From Alsobacter metallidurans (GTDB lineage: Bacteria > Pseudomonadota > Alphaproteobacteria > Rhizobiales > Beijerinckiaceae), in the NCBI RefSeq assembly GCF_014636935.1, contig NZ_BMES01000001.1, positions 2,113,782-2,177,781 on the forward strand: DNA of 64,000 nt, in the 5' to 3' direction. Numbering within the stretch: position 1 is the stretch's first letter; the number at the start of each line of letters is the position of its first letter. The notes under the pieces were generated by a model. It ran no database searches and was not told the origin of the DNA. It saw only the letters and a list, made by a program, of their open reading frames with translations. A program made the position numbers and the translations under genes. Of this stretch, positions 48,347 to 57,635 are shown in pieces.

Positions 48347-49476
48347 ACATCGCTTCGTTTTCCCGCAACCGTCGCCGGGAGGCGGGCGCAGCCGGTCGCG
48401 GCGACGCCATTCTCAATGTTCTACCGCTGCCCGTTTTGTTGATCGACAGCGACAACCAGGTCGCGGAGGCGAACTCGGCCGCCGAGAGCTTCTTCGAGAT
48501 GAGCCGTCCGACATTGCAGCGCTACGGGTTGGCCGACCTGCTGCCGTTCGGGTCGCCAGTCGTGAACCTTGTGGACGAGGCGCGCCGCCGGGGCGGCAGC
48601 ATGAACGAATATCGCGTCGACATCGGTACGCCCCGCATCGGCAGCGAGCGCATCGTCGACGTTTTCGTCGCGCCGGCCGGGGACAGCGAGTCCCAGGTGG
48701 TGCTTATGCTGCAAGAACGGACAATTGCCGAAAAAATAGACAGGCAGCTCACCCATCGCGGCGCCGTTCGGTCGATCTCGGCGCTAGGGTCCATGCTGGC
48801 CCACGAAATCAAGAACCCGCTGTCAGGCATTCGCGGAGCCGCGCAGCTGCTCGAAATGTCTGCCACGGATGAAGACCGCAAGCTCACCAGCCTCATCTGC
48901 GACGAAACCGACCGGATCGTGAAGCTCGTCGACCGCTTCGAGGATTTCGCGGATGGGCGGCCGGTCGAGCGGGAGCCCGTCAACATCCATGCGGTGCTCG
49001 AACATGTGAAGCGGCTTGCGGCCTCGGGTTTCGCGCGCAACGTGCGCTTCATCGAGACCTATGATCCGTCGCTGCCGCCCGTAATGGGCAATCGGGACCA
49101 GTTGATCCAGGTGTTCCTCAACCTCGTTAAAAACGCCGCCGAGGCGATCGGCCCGGATGCGGTGGACGGCGAGATCGAGCTCACCACGGCGTTCCGCCCC
49201 GGCGTCCGGATCACGGTTCCGGGCTCGCGCGAGCGCGTCAGTCTGCCGCTCGAATTTTGCGTCCGCGACAACGGCCCGGGAGTGCCGGACGACCTGGTGC
49301 GCCACCTGTTCGATCCGTTCGTGACCACCAAGCAGAGCGGGAGTGGCCTCGGTCTTGCTTTGGTTGCGAAGATCGTTGGGGATCATGGAGGGGTCATCGA
49401 ATGCGACTCCTTGCCCCGCAGGACGACTTTCCGGGTGCTGATGCCCATGCATGTGGCGCGCGACGGTCGGGCCTGA
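48343..49476 (+). CDS. ntrB: Nitrogen regulation sensor kinase NtrB
   Basis: A 377-residue soluble histidine kinase. An N-terminal PAS domain (about 22-130) is followed by the phospho-acceptor box [12 protein letters not shown] with H154 and the ATPase domain with NLVKNAAEA (N box), DNGPGVP and [11 protein letters not shown]. It phosphorylates or dephosphorylates NtrC in response to PII protein and nitrogen status. The start overlaps dusB. Confidence 0.95.
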   Translation: MNIASFSRNRRREAGAAGRGDAILNVLPLPVLLIDSDNQVAEANSAAESFFEMSRPTLQRYGLADLLPFGSPVVNLVDEARRRGGSMNEYRVDIGTPRIGSERIVDVFVAPAGDSESQVVLMLQERTIAEKIDRQLTHRGAVRSISALGSMLAHEIKNPLSGIRGAAQLLEMSATDEDRKLTSLICDETDRIVKLVDRFEDFADGRPVEREPVNIHAVLEHVKRLAASGFARNVRFIETYDPSLPPVMGNRDQLIQVFLNLVKNAAEAIGPDAVDGEIELTTAFRPGVRITVPGSRERVSLPLEFCVRDNGPGVPDDLVRHLFDPFVTTKQSGSGLGLALVAKIVGDHGGVIECDSLPRRTTFRVLMPMHVARDGRA

Positions 49477-49495
49477 GCAACAACAAAGGTGATCG

Positions 49496-50947
49496 ATGCC
49501 GAGTGGCACTATCCTCGTCGCTGACGACGATGCCGCAATCCGGACTGTGTTGAATCAAGCGCTTGCGCGGGCGGGTTACGAAGTTCGTTCAACCGGCACG
49601 GCCTCGAGCCTGTGGCGCTGGGTGGCGGCCGGAGAGGGGGACCTCGTCGTCACCGACGTGGTGATGCCGGACGAGAACGCCTTTGACGTGCTGCCGCGCA
49701 TCAAGAAGCTCCGCCCCGATCTCCCGATCATCGTCATGAGCGCCCAGAACACTTTCATGACGGCCATCAAGGCCTCGGAGCGCGGCGCTTACGAATACCT
49801 CCCCAAGCCCTTTGATCTGAAGGAGCTGATGGCGATCGTGGCGCGCGCGCTGTCGCGGCCGAAAGGGGCGCCAGCCGCCGAGGAGCCGGAGCAGCCCGAG
49901 GACATCCCGCTCGTGGGCCGCTCGCCCGCCATGCAGGAGATCTACCGGGCTCTCGCCCGCCTGATGCAGACCGACCTCACCGTAATGATCACGGGCGAGT
50001 CCGGCACCGGCAAGGAACTCGTCGCCCGGGCGCTGCATGATTACGGCAAGCGCCGCAAAGGCCCCTTCGTGGCCGTCAACATGGCGGCGATCCCGCGCGA
50101 CCTCATCGAGAGTGAGCTCTTCGGCCACGAGAAGGGGGCGTTCACGGGCGCGATGCAGCGCGCGTCCGGCCGGTTTGAGCAGGCCGAGGGCGGCACGCTA
50201 TTCTTGGACGAAATCGGCGACATGCCGATGGAAGCGCAGACGCGGCTTTTGCGCGTGCTGCAGCAGGGCGAGTACACCACTGTCGGCGGCCGCACGCCCA
50301 TCAAGACCAATGTCCGCATCGTCGCGGCCACCAACAAGGATTTGCGGATCTCGATCCAGCAGGGCCTGTTTCGCGAGGACCTGTTCTTCCGCCTCAACGT
50401 CGTGCCGCTGCGCCTGCCGCCGTTGCGCGAGCGCTCGGAGGACATTGCCGACCTCGTGCGCCACTTCTTCACGATGGTCGAACGCGAGGGCCTGCCGCGC
50501 AAGCAGATCGACGCTGGCGCGCTCGACCGGATGAAGCGTTATCGCTGGCCCGGCAACGTGCGCGAGCTGGAGAACCTGGTCCGTCGTCTGGCGGCGCTCT
50601 ACCCGCAGGAAACCATCACCGAGCCCCTGATCGAGGCCGAGCTGGCCGAGCCCAGCATGGCGGGTTCGCCGATCCTTCGGCCGGAGTCGATGCCCGACGA
50701 TGACACCCTGATGGCGTCCGTGGAGCGCCATCTCGGCAAATACTTCTCGCAGTTCAAGGGCGACCTGCCGCCGCCAGGCCTCTACCACCGCGTGCTGCGC
50801 GATCTCGAGGAGCCGCTGATTGGGGCTGCACTGTCTGCGACCCGAGGCAACCAGATCAAGGCCGCCGAGCTGCTGGGCCTCAACCGCAACACGCTGCGCA
50901 AGAAGATTCGGGATCTCGACATCCAGGTGATCCGCACCACCCGTTGA
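49496..50947 (+). CDS. ntrC: Nitrogen regulation response regulator NtrC
   Basis: A 483-residue sigma-54-dependent activator. The receiver domain has the phosphorylation Asp D54 in [10 protein letters not shown]. The AAA+ domain has Walker A GESGTGKE, the sigma-54 contact loop GAFTGA, and Walker [11 protein letters not shown] Fis-type helix-turn-helix ([18 protein letters not shown]) ends the protein. It activates nitrogen-scavenging genes. Unlike many relatives, it is not followed by ntrY. Confidence 0.96.
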   Translation: MPSGTILVADDDAAIRTVLNQALARAGYEVRSTGTASSLWRWVAAGEGDLVVTDVVMPDENAFDVLPRIKKLRPDLPIIVMSAQNTFMTAIKASERGAYEYLPKPFDLKELMAIVARALSRPKGAPAAEEPEQPEDIPLVGRSPAMQEIYRALARLMQTDLTVMITGESGTGKELVARALHDYGKRRKGPFVAVNMAAIPRDLIESELFGHEKGAFTGAMQRASGRFEQAEGGTLFLDEIGDMPMEAQTRLLRVLQQGEYTTVGGRTPIKTNVRIVAATNKDLRISIQQGLFREDLFFRLNVVPLRLPPLRERSEDIADLVRHFFTMVEREGLPRKQIDAGALDRMKRYRWPGNVRELENLVRRLAALYPQETITEPLIEAELAEPSMAGSPILRPESMPDDDTLMASVERHLGKYFSQFKGDLPPPGLYHRVLRDLEEPLIGAALSATRGNQIKAAELLGLNRNTLRKKIRDLDIQVIRTTR

Positions 50948-50953
50948 GGCGGG

Positions 50954-51292
50954 TCAGGCGGGCTCGGCCTTCGCAGGCCAGCCCGCGACCGTCGGATGGT
51001 CCAGCGTCGTGCTGTAGCGCGGCTCGGCGCCCCCCGGGCTGCCGAAACCCGTGACATCCGGGCCGAAGAACGCGCGGTTCACGTCGAGCCACGGCTCCAG
51101 GGCCGCCGGCAGCCGGTCGTCCGGGTAGATCGCCGCCACCGGGCAGATCGTCTCGCACAACCCGCAGTCGATGCATTCGTCCGGGTGGATGTAAAGCGTC
51201 CGGCCGCCCTCATAGATGCAATCGACCGGGCAGGCCGTGACGCAGCCCTTGTCTTTCACGTCGATGCACGGCTCGGTGATCACGAAGGTCAT
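50954..51292 (-). CDS. fdxA: Seven-iron ferredoxin FdxA
   Basis: A 112-residue ferredoxin with cysteines at 9, 17, 21, 25, 40, 43, 46 and 50. The last group IDCGLCETICP binds a [4Fe-4S] cluster and the first group a [3Fe-4S] cluster, as in FdxA/FdII-type 7Fe proteins. The C-terminal extension is usual for alphaproteobacterial FdxA. It ends the reverse-strand cassette, starting 4 bases after the hydratase stop, and may supply electrons to a partner there or have an independent housekeeping role. Confidence 0.92.
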   Translation of the reverse strand: MTFVITEPCIDVKDKGCVTACPVDCIYEGGRTLYIHPDECIDCGLCETICPVAAIYPDDRLPAALEPWLDVNRAFFGPDVTGFGSPGGAEPRYSTTLDHPTVAGWPAKAEPA

Positions 51293-51295
51293 GGC

Positions 51296-52072
51296 CTAGC
51301 GGCCCTTCCACACCGGCTTGCGTTTCTCCACGAAGGCGCGGACGCCCTCCTGCGAGTCCTCGCTCGCCAGCGCTTCGACCAACGCCGGCAGACGCTGCGC
51401 CTGCGCTTCCGCAGCCGTGAGGTGAGCGGTGCGACGCACCACCTGCTTGATGGCGCGCACCGAGAGCGGCGCACAGGCCAGGATGTCTGCAAGCCAGCGA
51501 TCCACGGCGGCGTCCAATTCGGCGCGCGGAACGACCTCGTTGACGAGGCCCATGCGAAACGCCTCGTCGGCCTTGATGCGCTTGCCGGTGAGCATGAGCC
51601 CCATGGCCTGCCGGAACGGCACCTGGCGCTGCAGAAGCGTCATGCCGCCGTCGAGCGGCATGCGGCCGACCCGCGCCTCCGGCAGCCCGAAGCTCGCTTC
51701 CTCGGCCGCAATGACGATGTCGCAGCCCAGCACCATCTCGAAGCCGCCGCCGACCGCGTGGCCGTTGACGCGCGCGATCACCGGCACGTCCAGCGTTTCG
51801 CGTAGCGCGATGCCGCCGAAGCCGCCCGGGCGCGGCATGGCCCAGTATTCGAGCCCGCTCGCGCCGCTGCCGCCCTTCATGTCAGCGCCGGTGGAGAAGG
51901 CTCGGTCGCCGGAGCCGGTGAGCACCACGGCGCGAACGTCCCGATCCGTCTCGATGGCGGCCCAGATGTCCTGCAACTCAAGCTCGGCATGAACGTCGAT
52001 CGCGTTGAGCACCTCAGGGCGATCGATCGTGACGCGTGCGACGTGGTCGGCGACCTCGAAGCGGATCGGCAT
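51296..52072 (-). CDS. Enoyl-CoA hydratase/isomerase family protein
   Basis: A 258-residue crotonase-fold protein. The oxyanion-hole segments DRAFSTGADMKG and ARVNGHAVGGGFEMVLGCD are present, together with the Glu-containing SFGLPEARVG. Such enzymes hydrate, isomerise or cleave acyl-CoA thioesters. It starts in an ATGA overlap with the CoA-transferase gene, so the two likely act one after the other. Confidence 0.85.
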   Translation of the reverse strand: MPIRFEVADHVARVTIDRPEVLNAIDVHAELELQDIWAAIETDRDVRAVVLTGSGDRAFSTGADMKGGSGASGLEYWAMPRPGGFGGIALRETLDVPVIARVNGHAVGGGFEMVLGCDIVIAAEEASFGLPEARVGRMPLDGGMTLLQRQVPFRQAMGLMLTGKRIKADEAFRMGLVNEVVPRAELDAAVDRWLADILACAPLSVRAIKQVVRRTAHLTAAEAQAQRLPALVEALASEDSQEGVRAFVEKRKPVWKGR

Positions 52073-53238
52073 CAAGCCACCTTCCCGACGGGCGCCATGC
52101 CGATCTCGGCCAGCACCTCGGCGGTGTGCTGCCCAAGTTCCGCCGGCGGAATGCGGACCTCCACCACGGCATCGGACAGATGCACGGGCGAGCCCACGAC
52201 GCGAACTTTCTCGATGCTGTTGTGAGTCTCCAGGATCATGCCGTTGATGCGCGTCTGGTCGTCGGCCAGCGCCTCTCCGAGCGTCCGGACAGGCGCGCAG
52301 AGCAGGTCCTGCGCCTCCAGGCGGCCCAGCCAATAGGCGGTGGTGTTCGTAGCGAAGCGCTCTCGGAAGATGGCGTGCAGGGCGGCCTTGTTGGCCACCT
52401 GCGCGGCATGGTCCTTGAAGCGCGGGTCCTCATGGAGAGTCGGCAGCTCCAGCGCGGTCCCGATGTCGCGGACGGGATCGGCCTTGAAGGCGCCCACCAT
52501 TACGAGCGCGCCGTCGGTGGTCTCGAACACCCCCGTGAGCGGCATCGCGCCCCAGTTCACCTCGCGCCCGCGCATCATGAACGCGGCGGCCTCCTGCGTC
52601 TGGGCGGCCAGCATCGAGTCGAGAAGCGAAACGCTGACCAGCTGTCCGCGGCCGGTTTTTTCGCGCTGGAGGAGCGCCAGCAGCACGCCCTGCACCATGT
52701 GCATGCCGGCCGAATAGTCCGCAAAGGTCGTGGAATAGATCGACAACGGCAGATGCGCGTCCGAGCGGCGCGCCATCACGCCCGACATCGCCTGCGCGAG
52801 CACGTCCTGGCCGCCCTTGTGCGCATAGGGGCCGACGATGCCGTAACCGGTGCCGACCGCGTAGATCAGGCGCGGATTGCGCGCCTTCAGGGCGTCGTAG
52901 CCAAAGCCCATCCGGTCCATGACGCCGGCGCGGAAGTTGTTCACCACCACGTCGGCCTCGTCGAGGAGACGCAGCACGGCCTCCTTGTCCTCAGGCTTGC
53001 GCGTATCGAGGACGATCGACCGTTTGTTGCGGTTGAGCGAGCAGTAGACCGGGCCGGTGAGCCCGGCCGGATCGTTCGGGAACGAGGTCCGGGACAGGTC
53101 GCCTGTCGGTGGACGCTCGATCTTGATGACGTCGGCGCCGAAGTCGGCCAGGACCTGGGTCGCCACGGGACCCATCATCACCTGGGTGAAGTCGACGATC
53201 CGGACGCCCGCGAGGGGCAGTTCTGCCGGGGAGGTCAC
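52072..53238 (-). CDS. Family III CoA-transferase (CaiB/BaiF)
   Basis: A 388-residue enzyme that moves coenzyme A between carboxylic acids. LAGVRIVDFTQVMMGPVATQVLADFGADVIKIE is the family start (given by VRIVDFTQV and GADVIKIERP). The catalytic Asp is expected at D145 in KGGQDVLAQAMSG. It overlaps the flavoprotein gene upstream and the hydratase gene downstream by 4 bases or less. Activation of the imported acid to a CoA ester is the likely job. Confidence 0.88.
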   Translation of the reverse strand: MTSPAELPLAGVRIVDFTQVMMGPVATQVLADFGADVIKIERPPTGDLSRTSFPNDPAGLTGPVYCSLNRNKRSIVLDTRKPEDKEAVLRLLDEADVVVNNFRAGVMDRMGFGYDALKARNPRLIYAVGTGYGIVGPYAHKGGQDVLAQAMSGVMARRSDAHLPLSIYSTTFADYSAGMHMVQGVLLALLQREKTGRGQLVSVSLLDSMLAAQTQEAAAFMMRGREVNWGAMPLTGVFETTDGALVMVGAFKADPVRDIGTALELPTLHEDPRFKDHAAQVANKAALHAIFRERFATNTTAYWLGRLEAQDLLCAPVRTLGEALADDQTRINGMILETHNSIEKVRVVGSPVHLSDAVVEVRIPPAELGQHTAEVLAEIGMAPVGKVA

Positions 53239-54587
53239 GCGGCGTTCTCCATCAGTGTTGCGTTGGCGGACGGAATGTCGCCGGGGTCGCCGCCCTGAGC
53301 GCGCACCCGGGCGCAGATCGCGCGGGGGTCCACCCGCTTCAGCGGCATGTTCCCGGCGATCGCGAGCGCGGCTGCGACGCCGGCGGATTGGCCCATGGAC
53401 ATGCAGGGCGGGATCTCGCGCGACATCTTCTGAGCCGACTCGGTCGCCGAGTAATGGCGGCCGGCGACCAGAAGCCCGTCCACCTCCTTCGGCAACATGG
53501 CCCGGTAGGGGGTGTAGTAGTCGCGGCCCCGCGCGACCGTGTCGGCGAAGTGCACGCGGTCGCGGACATCGTCCTTGGTGACCACGTATTCGCCTTCCAG
53601 CAGCCGCGTGGTGCGGATGCCGAGTTGCGGCGCGACGTCCACCACGAAAGCCTTCTCGAAACCCGGCATGTTGGCGCGCACATAGTCCACCAGCGCGTAG
53701 ATGCGCTTGCGGCCCTCGAAGTCGGCTCGGGTCAGGTCCTCGACCGTGAGCGCGTCATAGCCGGTCATGTGCGGGCAGTTGCACCACACGATGCCGGGGA
53801 GCGGCGTCTTCAGCCACCAGAAGTCCCAGCTGCCGCCCATGACGCGCTTGGCCTCGCGATCGATACGCGCATAGGTTTCCGGATCCTGCTCGCGGAATCG
53901 CTCGTTCTCGTCGGCGTCGACGCCACCCAGGCGGAACACCGTCGTGACGATGTACTTGCCCTCGTTGAACTTCGCGCCGGCCGCCGAGGCGACGTCGAGG
54001 TCGCCCGTGGTGTCGATCACGACGTCGCCCAGGATGGCCTCGCGGCCAGCCTTGGTTTCGCAGATCACGCCCTTGATACGGCCGTCCTGCACGATCGCCC
54101 TGGAGAACCAGGAATGGAGGCGCAGGTTGACGCCCGCCTCGGCGATCATCTCGTTGGAGATGCGCTTCCACCCGTCCGGATCGAACGCCGCCGCCATCAC
54201 GATCGGGGCCGGCTTCGATTGGGCGCGAAAGTCGAATGCGCCCCAGCGAGCCCACTTGCGGTACACGTCCCAGCCCTGCCGACGATCCTCGGGCGGCGGG
54301 AACACGGCGGCGCCGACCTTGGCCATGCGCTCGATCATCTCCATGCAGACGCCCTGCACGGTGACCTCGTCGCCATTGTGCATGTCGTCCAGCACCAGCA
54401 CCATGCCGCCGGAGGCGAGGCCGCCGAGATACGGGTAGCGCTCCACAAGCGTGACGCTGCAGCCTTCGCGGCGGGCCGCCAGCGCGGCCGCGAAGCCGGC
54501 GGGGCCGCCGCCCACCACCACCACGTCCGAGCGTGCGGCGACGCGGGCTGAGCCGGGCTTTTCTTCGATCCGGTCGATCATCGTCAT
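53235..54587 (-). CDS. FAD-dependent oxidoreductase
   Basis: A 450-residue flavoprotein. The N-terminal Rossmann motif DVVVVGGGPAGFAAALAARREG starts at residue 21 (GGGPAG at 26-31). A central VVIDTTGDLDVASAAGAKF and the C-terminal VDGLLVAGRHYSATESAQ complete the FAD fold of the FAD_oxidored (PF12831) family. No membrane segment is present. Members act on varied organic substrates. It follows a transporter permease gene by a 69-base gap and overlaps the CoA-transferase gene. Confidence 0.82.
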   Translation of the reverse strand: MTMIDRIEEKPGSARVAARSDVVVVGGGPAGFAAALAARREGCSVTLVERYPYLGGLASGGMVLVLDDMHNGDEVTVQGVCMEMIERMAKVGAAVFPPPEDRRQGWDVYRKWARWGAFDFRAQSKPAPIVMAAAFDPDGWKRISNEMIAEAGVNLRLHSWFSRAIVQDGRIKGVICETKAGREAILGDVVIDTTGDLDVASAAGAKFNEGKYIVTTVFRLGGVDADENERFREQDPETYARIDREAKRVMGGSWDFWWLKTPLPGIVWCNCPHMTGYDALTVEDLTRADFEGRKRIYALVDYVRANMPGFEKAFVVDVAPQLGIRTTRLLEGEYVVTKDDVRDRVHFADTVARGRDYYTPYRAMLPKEVDGLLVAGRHYSATESAQKMSREIPPCMSMGQSAGVAAALAIAGNMPLKRVDPRAICARVRAQGGDPGDIPSANATLMENAA

Positions 54588-54656
54588 CGGGACCTCCTTG
54601 GGGGTTCCGTCATTGGATCAGCGCTTTGCGCGCGTTGGTTGATCAGGTCTACAAAC

Positions 54657-55493
54657 TCAGTGGCCGGTCGGCGCCTGCCAGCGCACCACGAGCCGTTCGG
54701 CCAGCGTGATGGTGAGAAAGAACAGCATCGAGAAGCACGAGCCGACGATCACGGTGGCGTAAAGCAGCGCCGAGTCGAATGCGTAGGTGGCCTGGATGAT
54801 CAGCGCTCCGATGCCGGTTGTGGAGCCGATCCACTCGCCCACGATCGCGCCGATCACCGATGTCGAGGCCGAGATCTTCAGCGCCGAGAACAAGTAGGGC
54901 AGCGAGTTGTAGAGGCGCAGCTTCAGGAACACCTCGGTCTTGGAGGCCGATAGCACCCGCATCAGCTCCATGGCCTGCGGGTTCACGGATTCCAGCCCAC
55001 GGACCATGTTCACCAGCGTCGGGAAAAAGCAGATCAGCGCCGCGATGGCGATTTTCGGCTCCATGCCGTTACCGAGCAGCAGCACGAGGATCGGCGCCTT
55101 GGCGACCACCGGGATGGTGTTGATGATCACCACCAGAGGGAAGAACGCCTCCTCGAGCACCTTCTTGTGCACGAAGGTCGTGGCGATCACGATCGCGGTG
55201 ACGTTGCCCAGCAGGAACCCGCAGATCGCCTCGATGGCGGTCGGTAGCAGGTTTTCCATCAGGAGGCCGAACTTGGCCGTCAGCGTCGCGAACACGGCGA
55301 CGGGCGAAGGCGCCACGAAGGGCGGGACCTTGAAAATCCAAACGGCCGCGCCCCAGAGGGCGAGCGCGCCCAGGATGCCGGCCGCAGGCAGCAATCGACG
55401 CCGCCACGTCTCGCGCGACTTGCGGCGGGCGAATTCGGCCTCGGCTGCGGAAACATCGGGCAGGAGGTCGGCGGTTTCGGCGATGGTGCTCAT
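54657..55493 (-). CDS. ABC transporter permease, NitT/TauT type
   Basis: A 278-residue permease with about six helices. The first is [21 protein letters not shown] at about residues 35-55. The EAA-type loop is [30 protein letters not shown] (given by [11 protein letters not shown] and [10 protein letters not shown]). It belongs to the SsuC/TauC/NrtB group importing small anions, sulfonates or pyrimidine precursors. Its start overlaps the ATPase stop by 4 bases. Confidence 0.88.
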   Translation of the reverse strand: MSTIAETADLLPDVSAAEAEFARRKSRETWRRRLLPAAGILGALALWGAAVWIFKVPPFVAPSPVAVFATLTAKFGLLMENLLPTAIEAICGFLLGNVTAIVIATTFVHKKVLEEAFFPLVVIINTIPVVAKAPILVLLLGNGMEPKIAIAALICFFPTLVNMVRGLESVNPQAMELMRVLSASKTEVFLKLRLYNSLPYLFSALKISASTSVIGAIVGEWIGSTTGIGALIIQATYAFDSALLYATVIVGSCFSMLFFLTITLAERLVVRWQAPTGH

Positions 55494-56332
55494 ACGCCCC
55501 TCCCGAGCAGTTCGCGCAGCTCCGCCGCGATGCTCACGAACGGCGCCGTCTCGCGGATCTTGAGGGTTCGGTCGCGTGGGAGGTCAACGTCGACCAGCTC
55601 GGTCACGCGGCCCGGGTTGGCCGCCAACACGAGCACCTGTTCGCCCAGAAACAGCGCTTCGTACACCGAGTGGGTGACGAACATGATCGTGGTGCCGGTT
55701 TCCTGCCAAATGCGCCGCAGTTCCTCGTTGAGCCGGTCGCGCGTGATCTCGTCCAGCGCGCCAAAGGGCTCGTCCATCAGCAGGATGCGAGGACCGCCCA
55801 GCAAAGCCCGAGCTATCGAGACGCGCTGGCGCATTCCGCCAGAAAGCTCGTGGGGAAAGCTGCCTTCCCAGCCCTCCAGCCCCACGAGTTTCATCAGCTC
55901 GCGAGGCGTCGGCGCGCCGCTCGGCAGCTTCTTCGCCCCGCCGACTTCCAGCGGCAGTTCGACGTTCTGGAGCGCCGTCCGCCAGGGCAGCAGGGCGGCG
56001 TCCTGGAATACGAAGCCGAGCGAGCGCTTGAGGCGCGCGTCCTGCGGCGTCATGCCGAGCACGTTGACCTGGCCGTGCGTGGGCGACACCAGGTCGGCCA
56101 CAACGCGTAACAGGGTGGACTTGCCGCAGCCCGAAGGCCCGAGCAACGAGAGAAAGCCGCCTTTCTCGACCGAGAAGGACACGTTCTCCAGCGCCGTGAC
56201 GGTGCGCCGGTCCGTGACGAACCGCACCGTGACGTTGCGACAGCTGACGGCGGGCTCGCCTGCGGCCGTCACGGCCGCCGGGGGGAACCCGGCGACGGGG
56301 AGGGCGCTCGTCGCCGTGGAGGGGGCGGTCAT
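55490..56332 (-). CDS. ABC transporter ATP-binding protein, NitT/TauT type
   Basis: A 280-residue ATPase. Walker [10 protein letters not shown] is at about residues 65-73, the signature LSGGMRQR and Walker [14 protein letters not shown] follow, with the switch His in FVTHSVYEA. About 25 residues at the N-terminus are a low-complexity extension. It energises the permease encoded next with the binding protein encoded 8 bases upstream. Confidence 0.9.
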   Translation of the reverse strand: MTAPSTATSALPVAGFPPAAVTAAGEPAVSCRNVTVRFVTDRRTVTALENVSFSVEKGGFLSLLGPSGCGKSTLLRVVADLVSPTHGQVNVLGMTPQDARLKRSLGFVFQDAALLPWRTALQNVELPLEVGGAKKLPSGAPTPRELMKLVGLEGWEGSFPHELSGGMRQRVSIARALLGGPRILLMDEPFGALDEITRDRLNEELRRIWQETGTTIMFVTHSVYEALFLGEQVLVLAANPGRVTELVDVDLPRDRTLKIRETAPFVSIAAELRELLGRGV

Positions 56333-56339
56333 GCCCGCG

Positions 56340-57356
56340 TCAGCCGATTTTCGGCCGGCCGTCGGCCGTGGCCTTGAGGATGTCCATGGTCATCACTTCC
56401 TCCAGCTTGGGGGTGCGCTTGGAGAATTGGCCGAGCTCGGCATAGAGCCCGATCTGGTCGGCCCAAACGGCCGGGTCCATCGTGCCCCAGCCTTCCGCAC
56501 CGGTCTTGGCCGAGAAGGCGTATTGCAGCATCACGTCCAGCGCCTCGCGCTCGTCGGCGGCGACGAGGTTGGGGAACTCCTTAACGAGCAGCTTCACGGC
56601 CTCGTCACGGTTGGCGTGCGCATAGGCCCAGCCCTTGCCGCTGGCGCGCAGGAATTTCTGCAGCACGTCGGCCTTGGTCTTGATGGTGGTCGTCGTGGCG
56701 TAATAGGGCAGGGCGTAGAGGTGAACGCCCGCATCCCACAGCCGAAGATCCACGCGGTCCGGGCCGAGCACCTTCAGCGCGGTGGTGTTGGTGAGCCAGC
56801 CGGTCACCACGTCAACCTGCCCGGTGAGCAGCGGCGCCATGTCGGCCCCGATGGTCACGATGGTGACGTCCTTCTCGGGGATCTTGTTCTTGGCCAGCAA
56901 GGCCCGCAGCAGGATCACGCCCGTGGCCTGGATGCCGACCTTCTTGCCGACCAGGTCCTTGGGCTCACGCACCGGGTTCTTCTTCAGCGAGAAGAACGTG
57001 TAGGGGTGCTGCTGGGCGCCAACCGCGAAGCACTGGATCGGGATGTCCTGCGAGGCCGCGAGCATCAGGGATGGGGAGGACGACACCTGGCCGACCTCGA
57101 AGCGCCCCGCCGCCACGACGGCGACGCCGTCGATGTTGGGGCCGCCCGACTGGAACTTCAGGTCGACGCCTTCCTGGTCGTAGAAGCCCATCTGCTTGGC
57201 GCAGACCTCGCCGATCTGGTTGCCGCCCAGGATCCAGCCGAGCTGGAGATTGACCACGGGTTTGCCCTGCGCGTTCGCGCCGACGCTGAGCAAAGGCCCG
57301 GCTGCGGCGGCGGCTGCTCCGGCCTTGAGAAACTGACGGCGATCCAACGGTCCCAT
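56340..57356 (-). CDS. ABC transporter substrate-binding protein, NitT/TauT type with Tat signal
   Basis: A 338-residue periplasmic protein. The N-terminus [20 protein letters not shown] is a twin-arginine signal (RRQFLK). The body has [30 protein letters not shown], the start typical of SsuA/ThiY-like binders (given by [11 protein letters not shown] and [10 protein letters not shown]), and [13 protein letters not shown] chose the ATG at 57356 because GGAGGG lies seven bases upstream. It starts a six- or seven-gene operon that ends with the ferredoxin. The ligand is unknown; sulfonates, nitrate-like anions, aromatic acids and pyrimidine precursors are all bound by this family. Confidence 0.88.
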   Translation of the reverse strand: MGPLDRRQFLKAGAAAAAAGPLLSVGANAQGKPVVNLQLGWILGGNQIGEVCAKQMGFYDQEGVDLKFQSGGPNIDGVAVVAAGRFEVGQVSSSPSLMLAASQDIPIQCFAVGAQQHPYTFFSLKKNPVREPKDLVGKKVGIQATGVILLRALLAKNKIPEKDVTIVTIGADMAPLLTGQVDVVTGWLTNTTALKVLGPDRVDLRLWDAGVHLYALPYYATTTTIKTKADVLQKFLRASGKGWAYAHANRDEAVKLLVKEFPNLVAADEREALDVMLQYAFSAKTGAEGWGTMDPAVWADQIGLYAELGQFSKRTPKLEEVMTMDILKATADGRPKIG

Positions 57357-57635
57357 GACGCACCCTCCTGCGCTGAAGACGAAACGGCCGGGGAGCGCTG
57401 GCTCGACCGAGGCCATCATGATTGCTGTTGTTGAGGGCAGTGAAGCACGCGTTCGCCGTCCCAGAAAGAAGAGATATTCGGATTGTGCGTTGCTGAAATT
57501 CGAACGCGCTTCCGTATCGGGCGCCTTGGGCGCGAATTGCCCGTTCTTCGGGCGTCGCGCGCACGGAACCGAGCTTTCGCGCTATCGTTGTCGCTCGGCT
57601 CCAGCGTAGCGAGCCCCGAAAAGAGGAGCTTCGCC

